Counted from the first letter of the stretch, positions 15,145-23,307 are shown. The stretch: DNA of 32,899 nucleotides from an uncultured Selenomonadaceae bacterium (GCA_905236285.1 CAJOPN010000101.1:1-32899); one strand, 5' to 3'. Numbers and translations are program-made. The notes: generated by a model from the sequence alone, not told the origin.

Positions 15145-15705
15145 TTATTTGTCGGGATTCCATTCACGGATTTTTGACGGCAGATTAAATTGATTTAAAA
15201 TTTTTCCGACGATATGATCAATTTGATCTTGAATTGTCGTCGGCACATTATAAAAAGTCATAAGCGGCGGCAAAATTATTACTCCGTTTGTTGAAAGTTC
15301 AAGCATATTTTTCAAATGTATTCTGCTGAAAGGAATTTCACGCGGCACAATAATTAATTTTCTTCTTTCCTTAATGCAAACGTCGGCGGCTCTGAGCAAA
15401 AGATTTTCGGCATAACCGCTCGCAATTCCGGCAACCGTTTTCATTGAACAGGGAACAATTATCATTCCGTCAGTCAAAAAACTTCCGCTTGCAATCGACG
15501 CATCAGTTTCATTTACGTCATATACTTTATCTGCAAGTCTTTTCACTTCGCGCAAATCAAAATTTGTTTCGTGTTCAAATGTCAATGCCGCTCCTTCAGT
15601 TACGATTAAATGAGTTTCGACATCAGAAAAATTTTTCAATCTTTTTAAAAGTTCAACGGCAATTATTACGCCGCTCGCTCCGCTTATTCCTATTATTAAT
15701 TTCAT
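15145..15705 (-). CDS. ubiX: UbiX-type flavin prenyltransferase
   Basis: 186 residues: MKLIIGISGASGVIIAVELL at the N-terminus, a central SGSFLTDGMIIVPCSMKTVAGIASGYAENLLLRAADV split by the usual helices, and REIPFSRIHLKNMLEL. These are the flavoprotein motifs that bind FMN and dimethylallyl phosphate to make prenylated FMN for UbiD-type decarboxylases. No ubiD is in the window. The frame opens at ATG 15723, but AAAGGTG lies between that codon and ATG 15705, which has the proper spacing and the conserved N-terminus. It follows the lectin-domain gene by 24 nt. Confidence 0.94.
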   Translation of the reverse strand: MKLIIGISGASGVIIAVELLKRLKNFSDVETHLIVTEGAALTFEHETNFDLREVKRLADKVYDVNETDASIASGSFLTDGMIIVPCSMKTVAGIASGYAENLLLRAADVCIKERRKLIIVPREIPFSRIHLKNMLELSTNGVIILPPLMTFYNVPTTIQDQIDHIVGKILNQFNLPSKIREWNPDK

Positions 15706-15729
15706 TCTTTCACCTTTCGGCATATTTTT

Positions 15730-16590
15730 TTATTTAATATCTTTGGCGGATTCCCATTCACAAATAAATCCCATCATACTGACACCATAATAATCGAAAC
15801 CAAGACTTTCAGCGGCATCATTCGGTAAATCATTCCACTTGCCGAAAGCAGATCCGTTGCCCGGATCCGGAATACGATAAATCATAATGTAATTTTCATT
15901 GGCAGAAACATTATTATTTGGTTCCCCTATTGCCCAATTTGAGTATGCTATCAATTCATTTGTAACCCATTTCCAATTGTTAAAGTCATCTTTATATCCG
16001 CCTATCCAATAATATCTTTTAGTTCCTTTCATAATCATTTTTTCTATAAAATCTTGTAAATTTTGAGATTTAACGACAGCCAAATGTCCGCCAAGTTTTT
16101 CACAGTATGACTTTGCATCTTTCCAATATGATTCATAATCAAATAATTTGTAATAGTGACCATTATATTCTTCCAAGCCGTCAATTTTTGTAATTGATGG
16201 GACGGAAACATTTAAAAAATTTTTTACATCATCTTCATCAATGGTTGCAATCATCAATGCTTTACAAAGCATACCGTTTTCATAAAAATCTACTTGTTCC
16301 GATTTTATTTTAATGATTGCATTTGCGACACTTTTTATTTGATCTTTGGAAAATTCCAAATCAATTACTTCTGTATAACTTTCAACGAAAACTCCCGCTT
16401 GTTCTATGATTTTTCTTTTAGCATCTGTCAATGCGGCTTTTTTTGCTTTATCTCTTGTATCCGTGTCACCAAGCCTGTATTCACCTTCAGCGGAAATTTC
16501 TTTCGGCTCGGCATGAACTGCAGATACATTCATTAAAATTAATGCTGTTAAGAATAAATATAAATAACCTTGAAATATTTTCTTAATCAT
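15730..16590 (-). CDS. Exported protein with C-type-lectin-like domain
   Basis: About 286 residues in three parts. A Sec signal peptide ends near VHA-EP (residue 27). Residues about 30-130 form a domain with EGEYRLGDTDTRDKAKKAAL and IIEQAGVFVESYTEV, similar in pattern to the N-terminal domain of FlgT-like and LPP20-like exported proteins. Residues about 141-283 are a C-type-lectin-like domain: WKDAKSYCEKLGGHLAVV, YYWIGGYKD, WKWVTNE, GEPNNN, KWND and FICEWE. The EPN and WND motifs are the calcium/sugar ligands of mannose-type lectins. The outer cysteine pair is present and the inner pair is absent. The start at ATG 16590 has GGGAG eight bases upstream; the GTG at 16599 overlaps that site. Ligand and location (periplasm or surface) are unknown. 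Confidence 0.85.
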   Translation of the reverse strand: MIKKIFQGYLYLFLTALILMNVSAVHAEPKEISAEGEYRLGDTDTRDKAKKAALTDAKRKIIEQAGVFVESYTEVIDLEFSKDQIKSVANAIIKIKSEQVDFYENGMLCKALMIATIDEDDVKNFLNVSVPSITKIDGLEEYNGHYYKLFDYESYWKDAKSYCEKLGGHLAVVKSQNLQDFIEKMIMKGTKRYYWIGGYKDDFNNWKWVTNELIAYSNWAIGEPNNNVSANENYIMIYRIPDPGNGSAFGKWNDLPNDAAESLGFDYYGVSMMGFICEWESAKDIK

Positions 16591-16650
16591 AATCATCACT
16601 CCCGAAAGATATTTTCAACGATAAAATAAATTTTCCTGCAGTATTATATG

Positions 16651-16679
16651 TTGACAAACATTAAAAATTATTGTAAACT
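16651..16679 (+). promoter_or_regulatory. Promoter of the DUF2292 / AsrC-like gene pair
   Basis: TTGACA (16651-16656), 17-nt spacer, TAAACT (16674-16679): perfect -35, four-of-six -10. The leader to the ATG at 16793 would be about 107 nt. It contains no riboswitch that I recognise. A second weaker TTGACA lies at about 16697. On the opposite strand TATAAT at 16648-16643 may serve the lectin-domain gene, so the two promoters abut. Confidence 0.5.
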
Positions 16680-16792
16680 TCAAAACATATAAAATTTATA
16701 GGTGATTTGACAACAAAAGCCTGAAAATTTATCAATTTCCTGACGCTGATTTTACATTCTGCATTGAAAAATAAATTAAATCGAGGTGTGAG

Positions 16793-17128
16793 ATGAAAAA
16801 ATTACAAATTGGTGAGATTCCCGATTTTGTTATGAGTTTTGTTTTTGATGAAATTAAAAAAATTCGCGGCGGAGAAATAATTTTTGTTGCTCAAGACGGT
16901 TATTTGATGAATATTGAAATAAATAATCGCCGCAGAATTGCAGATTGGTCAGATATTTTGCCTGAAATTGATGATGAAATTTGCGAGAAACTCAAAAATA
17001 AAATTCGCAGAGAATTTAAAATGCTGATGTATGGAAAGTTGACAATAAAAATTCAAAAAAACAAAATCATTCAAATTGAGCGTACAATTCAAAGTCGTTT
17101 TACAGGTTTGGACGGCGAAGGAATTTAA
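16793..17128 (+). CDS. DUF2292 (YezD-like) protein, apparently duplicated domain
   Basis: 111 residues. The C-terminal half (MLMYGKLTIKIQKNKIIQIE followed by RTIQSRF) is a good match to the DUF2292/YezD pattern of a short beta hairpin ending in an Q-I-E-R-T-x-x-x-R/K-F signature. The N-terminal half (FVFDEIKKIRGGEIIFVAQD then GYLMNIEINNRRRI) has the same helix-plus-hairpin layout with a degraded ending, suggesting an internal duplication. Family members are usually about 60 residues and often lie near sulfur-assimilation genes; the siroheme-type reductase immediately downstream fits that. GAGGTG precedes the ATG. Function is unknown. Confidence 0.75.
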   Translation: MKKLQIGEIPDFVMSFVFDEIKKIRGGEIIFVAQDGYLMNIEINNRRRIADWSDILPEIDDEICEKLKNKIRREFKMLMYGKLTIKIQKNKIIQIERTIQSRFTGLDGEGI

Positions 17129-17150
17129 AATAAAAATGGGAGAGATAACG

Positions 17151-18011
17151 ATGGAAAACATTAATTACAAAGAGTTGAAAAAAGGCGGATTTCTCAGCCA
17201 AAAACAACCGAATTATTTTTCAATGCGTTTGAAAAGTGTCGGCGGATATTTTACGTCCGAACAACTCGATACAATTCAAAAAGTTGCCGAAAAATTTGGA
17301 AAAGGTTATATTCATCTTACGAGTCGTCAAGGTATTGAAATTCCGTTTATTCATCTTGATAATATCAGCGAAGTAAAAGAAATGCTGAAAATCGGCGGAG
17401 TTGAAGTCGGATTCTGCGGACCGAGAGTAAGAACAATTACGGCTTGTCAAGGCAATCAAATTTGTCCTTCCGGATTGATTGACACAAAAAGAATTGCCGA
17501 TGAATTTTATAAAAGGTTCGGAGGCAGAGAATTGCCGCATAAATTTAAATTTGGATTTACAGGCTGTCATAATAATTGTCTGAAAACTGAAGAAAATGAT
17601 TTGGGAATAAAGGGAGCAGTTAAACCGATTTGGAATAGTGAAAAATGTATTTACTGCGGAAGATGTCAGGCAATTTGTCCTCAGAAAGCAATAACTGTTG
17701 ACAAAAATGAAAAAAAAGTTACCGTTGACAGAGAAAAATGCGTTTATTGTGGAAAATGTATAAAAAATTGTACGGCGGCATGGCAAGGAGAAAGCGGTTT
17801 TATTATTTCGTTCGGCGGACTTTACGGCAATCGAATTGCGATAGGAAAAAATATTTTGCCGATAGTTTTTGATGAAAATAAACTCTATGAAATTGTGGAA
17901 GTCACTTTGAAATACTTTGAGGAAAATGCAAGAAAAGGCGAGAGATTCAGAAATATGCTTGACAGAATCGGCTGGGATAAATTTACCGAAACATTAAAAA
18001 GTACAATTTAA
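17151..18011 (+). CDS. AsrC-like siroheme/iron-sulfur reductase subunit
   Basis: About 286 residues. An N-terminal nitrite/sulfite-reductase half domain (GYIHLTSRQGIEIPFIHL) leads into the siroheme-[4Fe-4S] motif C-x5-C (C99, C105, ACQGNQICPSG) and C-x3-C (C139, C143, FTGCHNNC). Inserted after it are two ferredoxin clusters, CIYCGRCQAICP (C166-C176) and CVYCGKCIKNCT (C197-C207). This layout is that of the catalytic subunit AsrC of anaerobic sulfite reductase and of related small siroheme proteins. AsrA and AsrB are not adjacent, so electrons must come from elsewhere. The frame opens earlier (17076), inside DUF2292; ATG 17151 has GGGAG with 8-nt spacing and is preferred. The true substrate (sulfite, nitrite or other) cannot be told. 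Confidence 0.82.
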   Translation: MENINYKELKKGGFLSQKQPNYFSMRLKSVGGYFTSEQLDTIQKVAEKFGKGYIHLTSRQGIEIPFIHLDNISEVKEMLKIGGVEVGFCGPRVRTITACQGNQICPSGLIDTKRIADEFYKRFGGRELPHKFKFGFTGCHNNCLKTEENDLGIKGAVKPIWNSEKCIYCGRCQAICPQKAITVDKNEKKVTVDREKCVYCGKCIKNCTAAWQGESGFIISFGGLYGNRIAIGKNILPIVFDENKLYEIVEVTLKYFEENARKGERFRNMLDRIGWDKFTETLKSTI

Positions 18012-18038
18012 AATAAGAATAAAAATTTTTTGAACTCA

Positions 18039-18067
18039 TTGAAAAATATTTTGCATTTGGATAAAAT
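18039..18067 (+). promoter_or_regulatory. Promoter of aroA
   Basis: TTGAAA (18039-18044), 17-nt spacer, TAAAAT (18062-18067); both match five of six. It lies in the 18012-18087 gap and gives a leader of about 30 nt to the TTG at 18103. Confidence 0.6.
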
Positions 18068-18102
18068 ATTTTCAAATTTTTTTTTTAATGGAGATGATTT
18101 TT

Positions 18103-19380
18103 TTGAAAAGAATAAAAAAAATGAATCATGGTCTGAAAGGTGAAATAAAAATTCCCGGCGATAAATCAATTTCACATCGTGCCATTATGATTTCATCTCT
18201 TGCAGATTCTGAAGTTGAAATAAAAAATTTTTTGAAGGGTGCAGATTGTCTTTCAACTATCGGCTGCATGAGAGAAATGGGAGTTTCGGTTGAAGAAAGT
18301 AATGAAAAAATTTTAATTCGCGGCAATGGTTTAAACGGACTTATTGAGCCGAAAAATATTTTGGATGCAGGAAATTCAGGAACAACTTTAAGGCTGTTGA
18401 TGGGATTATTGTCCGCGCAGAATTTTTTGACGACATTCACAGGCGACGATTCATTGAGAAAAAGACCAATGGGACGAGTAATAACACCGCTTTCAAAAAT
18501 GGGAGCAAAAATATTCGGACGCAATCAAAATAAAAATTTGCCGATAACGATTGTACCGACTGAAAAATTAAAAGCAATTACATATCAAATGCCAGTTGCG
18601 AGTGCTCAAGTCAAAAGCGCGATAATTTTAGCCGGACTTTATACGGACGGAATAACAACAATAATTGAAAAAAATCCTTCGCGAGATCATACTGAAAAAA
18701 TGTTGTCGGCATTTGGAGCAAAAATTGAAAAAAATTTAAACGAAATAAAAATATATCCTGCACAGAAATTGACTGCACCGAAAATGATTGAAGTACCAGG
18801 CGATATAAGTTCGGCGGCTTATTGGATAGTGCTTGCGTCAATTCTCGAAGACAGCGACGTTATAATTAAAAATGTCGGAATAAACGAAACACGCACGGGA
18901 ATTACAGACGTAATGAAAAACATGGGAGCAAAAATTTATTTTGAAAATGAAAGAATAAGCGGCGGCGAAAATTTTGCAGATATTCACGTAATTAAAAGCA
19001 AATTGCACGGTATAACTTTCGGCAATGAAATGATTCCGAGATTGATTGATGAAATTCCGATTATAGCAGTTGCGGCGGCTTTTGCTGAAGGTGATACAAT
19101 TATAAATGATGTCGGTGAACTTAGAGTTAAAGAAACTGATAGATTGAAAGCAATCGTTGAAGAATTTAACAAAATATCCGTCGGAACGTTTGAGGCTGAT
19201 GAAAATACTTTAATAATTCACGGCGGAAATAAATTTAATTATGCCGAATGTAAAACGTATGACGATCACAGAATGGCAATGTCGCTTGCAATTTTTGGTG
19301 CGGCTGCAAATGGAGTTTTGATTGATAATCCCGATTGCGTTAAAATTTCTTATCCGAATTTCTTTGACTCGTTAATTTAA
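18103..19380 (+). CDS. aroA: 3-phosphoshikimate 1-carboxyvinyltransferase (EPSP synthase)
   Basis: About 425 residues with the full set of EPSP synthase motifs: IPGDKSISHRAIM, DAGNSGTTLRLLMG, RKRPMGRVI, SAQVKSAI, SSAAYWIVLAS, PRLIDEIPIIAVAAAFAEG and LRVKETDRLKAI. It joins phosphoenolpyruvate to shikimate 3-phosphate in aromatic amino-acid synthesis. The frame opens at ATG 18088, but this and ATG 18094 flank the GGAG (18090-18093); TTG 18103 sits 9 nt after it. ATG 18121 is the next option. The 3' end overlaps the convergent VirK/YbjX gene by 9 nt. No other aro gene is in the window. Confidence 0.96.
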   Translation: MKRIKKMNHGLKGEIKIPGDKSISHRAIMISSLADSEVEIKNFLKGADCLSTIGCMREMGVSVEESNEKILIRGNGLNGLIEPKNILDAGNSGTTLRLLMGLLSAQNFLTTFTGDDSLRKRPMGRVITPLSKMGAKIFGRNQNKNLPITIVPTEKLKAITYQMPVASAQVKSAIILAGLYTDGITTIIEKNPSRDHTEKMLSAFGAKIEKNLNEIKIYPAQKLTAPKMIEVPGDISSAAYWIVLASILEDSDVIIKNVGINETRTGITDVMKNMGAKIYFENERISGGENFADIHVIKSKLHGITFGNEMIPRLIDEIPIIAVAAAFAEGDTIINDVGELRVKETDRLKAIVEEFNKISVGTFEADENTLIIHGGNKFNYAECKTYDDHRMAMSLAIFGAAANGVLIDNPDCVKISYPNFFDSLI

Positions 19381-20292
19381 AAGTGAATTATTAATATTTT
19401 TCGTGACGGAAGAATCAATTTCATCAAGCAATGCAAATCTCCTTCGATAAGTTGCACGTTTTCTCGTCGGAATTTCTTCAACGGATTTTCTTATTTCAAT
19501 CAGCGGCAGCGAATCAAAACGCGGATCATCTGTGTGACTGCCTCCCGCCTCAATCCAAAAATCGCTGAATGATGTTTTCAATTTTCTATCGCTGCGTACA
19601 TGATTATTTGCATAATATCCTTCATTGGTTACGGCGTAAATTTTGCGAATGTCCAATGCTCGCGCGACTGCTTGAGTTGCATACAAAATTAAATTTTTCG
19701 TTCGATACGCATGACATTTTTTCGTAATTTTTTTTACGACTTCTTTCGCGTCTTCCATGTTCGGACCTTGCATAGCTCCTATCCACATTGACCAGTCTCC
19801 GAGTTTGTCGCGTGCTATCCAGAAAATTATTTGATAAATCGGTTCTCCGTCAGGCAGCAATAACATCAACGCATTTAATCCTTCTTTGCGTTGACCAGGT
19901 TCCATTCTCAATACCAATTCCATTGATTTAAATTCGTCGTCAAGTTCCATTTTCCAAAGTTTCAAAGAATTATCGCTGTATAAATCAATTACTGTTTCAG
20001 GTTTAAAATTCGATTTCAAAAACATCATATGCTCTTTTATTAATCTAATTCGTTCGTCGAAAGTGGAGTTGTGATAAAAAAATGCTCGTGTCGGCTGCTC
20101 AAACACATATGGAAAATTTTCTGCGACATTTTTTAAAAGATCGCTGCTTTCAAAAAATTTTATGATTTCTTTCATTTTTCGCGCATTAAAACTGCAGCGT
20201 GTGACAAATACCGCAAATCTGTGCGCCTCTCTCATATTTTCGAGATTATAAATTTTTTTTCCGAGTTCAACAAAACGCTGTGCTGTATGCAT
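19372..20292 (-). CDS. VirK/YbjX family protein (DUF535)
   Basis: About 306 residues matching the DUF535 pattern: FPYVFEQPTRAFFYHNSTFD near residues 60-85, LVLRMEPGQRKEGLNALMLL, GEPIYQIIFWIA, WIGAMQGPNMEDAK and a C-terminal GYYANNHVRSDRKLKTSFSD FWIEAGG segment. VirK and YbjX are PhoP-controlled in Enterobacteriaceae and linked there to resistance to cationic peptides and to envelope lipid functions; the biochemistry is not settled. ATG 20292 follows AAAGGTGAGG and is preferred over ATG 20307. It starts 4 nt after the YrbL-like gene, so the pair is an operon. The 3' end overlaps aroA on the other strand. Confidence 0.88.
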   Translation of the reverse strand: MHTAQRFVELGKKIYNLENMREAHRFAVFVTRCSFNARKMKEIIKFFESSDLLKNVAENFPYVFEQPTRAFFYHNSTFDERIRLIKEHMMFLKSNFKPETVIDLYSDNSLKLWKMELDDEFKSMELVLRMEPGQRKEGLNALMLLLPDGEPIYQIIFWIARDKLGDWSMWIGAMQGPNMEDAKEVVKKITKKCHAYRTKNLILYATQAVARALDIRKIYAVTNEGYYANNHVRSDRKLKTSFSDFWIEAGGSHTDDPRFDSLPLIEIRKSVEEIPTRKRATYRRRFALLDEIDSSVTKNINNSLLN

Positions 20293-20296
20293 GTCC

Positions 20297-20905
20297 TCAC
20301 CTTTCATTTAAAATTTTCGCTATATCTTTCGTGATGACGTTTGAATATTCTATTGATATTTCTTTTACAAATCTTTTCCAATATTTTCGAGCTCTTTTCG
20401 CCATCAAAAAATCCGAATAATACAAAATCGGAAATTTTGCCGACGTTCCGATATTATCAATTATTTTAATTTGCCGCTCATTTTCTGAAATTCTCTGCAC
20501 CAAAAAATTATCAGGATCCATTCCTGCCGCCACAAATTTTTCATTGATAAAAACTTTTTTGAAATTCAACAGCAATTCAATCAAATCATCAATATTTTTC
20601 GGATTTCGTATATGTTCAAGCAAAGTTTTGGAATTTGAGCCGTCGAAATCAATTATTCGTTCAAATAAATATCCTTTGCCTTTGTTCGTTTCCACTTCTC
20701 CGAAATATTTCGTCAAAAGTGTCATCTTTTCAACTTTTTTTCCAAGTGCCGCTCGATATTTCATTTCACGATCAAAATCTGTGTCTGGTGTCGTGAATAA
20801 AATTTTCACGCAAAGATTTTTATCTGTCGGATGAGCATAAACTATTTTGTGATTGCCGTCTCCGAGTTTTAAATCATCAGTCAAAATTAATTTTTCGGTT
20901 GACAT
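20297..20905 (-). CDS. YrbL-like protein (PhoP network family, kinase-like fold)
   Basis: 202 residues. The pattern follows YrbL: LGDGNHKIVYAHPTDKNLCV with KILF at the N-terminus (glycine-rich turn and lysine), a helical E-M-K-Y-R segment, YFGEVETNKGKGYLFERIID, then AAGMDPDNFLVQ and KIIDNIG. The last two correspond to the catalytic-loop and metal-loop positions of kinase-like proteins. Here the expected N in the catalytic loop is present, but the loop aspartate context is unusual (MDPDN). Activity is therefore uncertain. It overlaps the end of cbiD by 19 nt and precedes the VirK/YbjX gene by 4 nt. Confidence 0.82.
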   Translation of the reverse strand: MSTEKLILTDDLKLGDGNHKIVYAHPTDKNLCVKILFTTPDTDFDREMKYRAALGKKVEKMTLLTKYFGEVETNKGKGYLFERIIDFDGSNSKTLLEHIRNPKNIDDLIELLLNFKKVFINEKFVAAGMDPDNFLVQRISENERQIKIIDNIGTSAKFPILYYSDFLMAKRARKYWKRFVKEISIEYSNVITKDIAKILNER

Positions 20906-21984
20906 TTTTTTAAATACCTTCCTCCAAAATCGTCACAGCCTAAAACTTCGCCTTCTCTGTCAATCAATATCGTCCCTATTTGCATTTTGTCAAAAATATA
21001 TCGTCGTGCTCTTTGACTTGCTCGTTCGGCGATTTTTTTGTAAACTCTTTCAAAATGATTTTCGGAAATAATTTTTATTGCCTCTTCAGTCGTATTTGCC
21101 AGAAGAATTTTTTTTACTTCGGAATTTCTTAAACCTTCTGCCGCAGAATATGCAGCAATCGTTTCAAGTCGTCCATCTCCGATTCGATTGTGTGTATAAA
21201 ATGTTCCTCCCGCTACTTTTGCAAGTTTTCCGATATGTCCGAATAAAATCACCGATTTAATTTTTCTCTCCGCCGCCGATTCAAGCATATATCCGATAAA
21301 ATTACTCGTTTGAATTATTATTTCCTTCTTTAATTTTAATTTAATTGCGGCATCTTCTCCAATTTTTCCCGGTACAAAAATTATTTCGTCAAAGCCATTC
21401 GCGATTGCCACATCAATTTGAGGCACGAGAGATTTTTTAAATGCTTCTTCGGACATCGGACGCAATACGCCTGTTGTTCCGATTATTGAAATTCCTCCTT
21501 TTATTCCGAGTGTCGGATTTAAAGTTTTTTTTGCAAGTTCTTCACCGTTTGGAACTGATATTTTTATCTCAAATCCTTTTTTAATTGAAAAAAATTCTGC
21601 GATAACATTTTTAATGAGCTGACGAGGTCCTAAATTAATTGCAGGTTCACCGATTGGAATTTGCAAGCCGTTTTTCGTTACAATTCCGACTCCTTCGCCG
21701 CCTTTGAAAATAATTTCATCGCCTTGAATTTTTTTTGTCGTCGTAAAAATTGAAGTGCCGTTTGTAATGTCAGGATCATCTCCCGAAAATTTTATTACTT
21801 CGACTTCAATTTCATCATCGGAAATTTTTTTGATATTTTTGATCGGAATTTTTAAAAATGTTCCGTCAAGTGCAATTATTTCAACCTGCTCCGAAAAAAT
21901 TTTCCGCGTCATAAAAATTAACGCTGCTTTTACTCCTGCCGCCGCACATGCTCCCGTCGTGTATCCGTTTCGCAAATTTTTCAA
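20887..21984 (-). CDS. cbiD: Cobalt-precorrin-5B (C1)-methyltransferase
   Basis: About 365 residues. LRNGYTTGACAAAGVKAAL at the N-terminus is the CbiD signature; GGEGVGIVTKNGLQIPIGEP, GIKGGISIIGTTGVLRPMSE, LFGHIGKLAKVAGGTFYTHN and the C-terminal ASQRARRYI also fit. It methylates C1 of cobalt-precorrin-5B in anaerobic cobalamin synthesis. No other cob/cbi gene is near. The frame opens at TTG 22020, but the extended -10 (22001-22009) lies inside that extension, so TTG 21984, 8 nt after GAAGG, is the likely start. It heads the cbiD-yrbL-virK minus cluster. Confidence 0.95.
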   Translation of the reverse strand: MKNLRNGYTTGACAAAGVKAALIFMTRKIFSEQVEIIALDGTFLKIPIKNIKKISDDEIEVEVIKFSGDDPDITNGTSIFTTTKKIQGDEIIFKGGEGVGIVTKNGLQIPIGEPAINLGPRQLIKNVIAEFFSIKKGFEIKISVPNGEELAKKTLNPTLGIKGGISIIGTTGVLRPMSEEAFKKSLVPQIDVAIANGFDEIIFVPGKIGEDAAIKLKLKKEIIIQTSNFIGYMLESAAERKIKSVILFGHIGKLAKVAGGTFYTHNRIGDGRLETIAAYSAAEGLRNSEVKKILLANTTEEAIKIISENHFERVYKKIAERASQRARRYIFDKMQIGTILIDREGEVLGCDDFGGRYLKKCQPKN

Positions 21985-22000
21985 TTTTATCACCTTCAAT

Positions 22001-22009
22001 ATTATATCA
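22001..22009 (-). promoter_or_regulatory. Extended -10 promoter of cbiD
   Basis: Minus strand TGATATAAT (22009-22001); no good -35 is seen. The start would be near 21994, only about 10 nt before the ribosome site of cbiD. The promoter overlaps the divergent promoter at 22015-22043. Confidence 0.55.
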
Positions 22010-22014
22010 CAGAC

Positions 22015-22043
22015 TTGCAAAACCTTTAAGATTTTTATATAAT
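22015..22043 (+). promoter_or_regulatory. Promoter of the lysA-serA operon
   Basis: TTGCAA (22015-22020), 17-nt spacer, TATAAT (22038-22043). The -10 is perfect and the -35 four of six. It lies back-to-back with the cbiD promoter, whose -35 region would fall within this spacer, so only one polymerase can probably bind at a time. Confidence 0.65.
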
Positions 22044-22077
22044 ACGCGAAAATTTATTTTGATTGGAGACTTTATTG

Positions 22078-23307
22078 ATGAAAAATTTTCCGCTGACTAA
22101 TGAGCAGCTTCACAAATTAATAAAAAAATTTCCAACTCCTTTTCACATTTACGACGAACGAAAAATTAAAAATAATCTGCAACGATTGAAAAAAGCATTT
22201 GAATGGGTCGACTTCAAAGAATATTTTGCAGTCAAAGCAACGCCGAATCCGAAAATTGTAAAAATTTTTGCAGATGACGGAGCGGGAGCGGATTGTTCAT
22301 CACTTCCCGAACTTTTGATTGCTCAAAAAGCGGGACTTCAAAATAAAAATATAATTTTGACTTCAAACGATACGCCGCTTGACGAATTTGAAGAGGCGTT
22401 GAAAATCGGAGCAATCATAAACCTTGACGACATATCTCATTTAAAATTTTTGGCTGAAAATGCAAGACTGCCTGAAATTTTATGTTTTCGATACAATCCT
22501 GCCGACATTTCAAACGAAGGCAATGACATAATCGGAAAACCTCAAGAGGCAAAATACGGCTTGACGCGCAAACAAATTTTTCAAGCATATCAATCGGCAA
22601 AAGATATGGGAGTGAAACATTTCGGACTTCATACAATGGTAGCCTCGAATGAACTTTACACGCAAATTTTTTTGACAACTGCCGAAATTATGTTTAATCT
22701 TGCAGTAGAAATAAAAAATAAATTGAATATTGAACTTGAATTTATAAATCTCGGCGGCGGAATCGGAATACCTTACCGTCCCGAACAAAAACCTGTCGAT
22801 CTCGAAACGGTCGGCAGCGGAATAAAAAATCTTTATGAAAATATTCTCGTCAAAAATAATTTGAATCCGGCTCTTGCAATGGAATCCGGTCGAGCAATGA
22901 CAGGCGATGCAGGCTGGCTCGTTTCGACTGTCAGACATTTAAAAAATACTTATAAAAATTATGTCGGTCTTGATTCATGTATGGCTGATTTAATGCGTCC
23001 TGCAATGTACGGAGCTTATCATCATATAACAGTAGCCGACAAAGAAAATTTGCCGCGTGATCACATTTACGACGTTACAGGTTCGCTCTGTGAAAACAAT
23101 GACAAATTTGCAATCGATCGCGAACTTCCGAAAATTGAAGTCGGAGATATTTTAATCATTCATGATACGGGGGCTCACGGTCATGCAATGGGGTTTAATT
23201 ACAACGGCAAATTGAGACATGCCGAATTGTTGATTCGTGAGAACGGTGAAATTGAAATGATTCGACGCGCCGAAACTGTTGAAGATTATTTTTCAACGTT
23301 AGTTTAA
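22078..23307 (+). CDS. lysA: Diaminopimelate decarboxylase-type PLP enzyme
   Basis: About 409 residues of the fold III decarboxylase family. EYFAVKATPNPKI holds the PLP lysine, GLHTMVASNEL and FINLGGGIGIPY are the phosphate-binding segments, ESGRAMTGDAGWLV follows, then VTGSLCENNDKFA with the catalytic cysteine of the partner subunit, and HDTGAHGHAMGFNYNG. The last two segments fit LysA, which makes lysine from meso-diaminopimelate, better than ornithine or carboxynorspermidine decarboxylases. ATG 22078 follows GGAG by 9 nt; the TTG at 22063 precedes that site. It forms an operon with serA (28-nt gap). Confidence 0.88.
   Translation: MKNFPLTNEQLHKLIKKFPTPFHIYDERKIKNNLQRLKKAFEWVDFKEYFAVKATPNPKIVKIFADDGAGADCSSLPELLIAQKAGLQNKNIILTSNDTPLDEFEEALKIGAIINLDDISHLKFLAENARLPEILCFRYNPADISNEGNDIIGKPQEAKYGLTRKQIFQAYQSAKDMGVKHFGLHTMVASNELYTQIFLTTAEIMFNLAVEIKNKLNIELEFINLGGGIGIPYRPEQKPVDLETVGSGIKNLYENILVKNNLNPALAMESGRAMTGDAGWLVSTVRHLKNTYKNYVGLDSCMADLMRPAMYGAYHHITVADKENLPRDHIYDVTGSLCENNDKFAIDRELPKIEVGDILIIHDTGAHGHAMGFNYNGKLRHAELLIRENGEIEMIRRAETVEDYFSTLV

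Noticed and set aside
16680..16792. Possible leader peptide or riboswitch upstream of the DUF2292 gene (AGGTGAT then TTG at about 16696)
   Set aside because: The frame ends after five codons, the spacing is poor and no known riboswitch motif is visible.
17076..17150. N-terminal extension of the AsrC-like gene overlapping the DUF2292 gene
   Set aside because: GGGAG at 17138-17142 places the start at ATG 17151, and the extension has no family resemblance.
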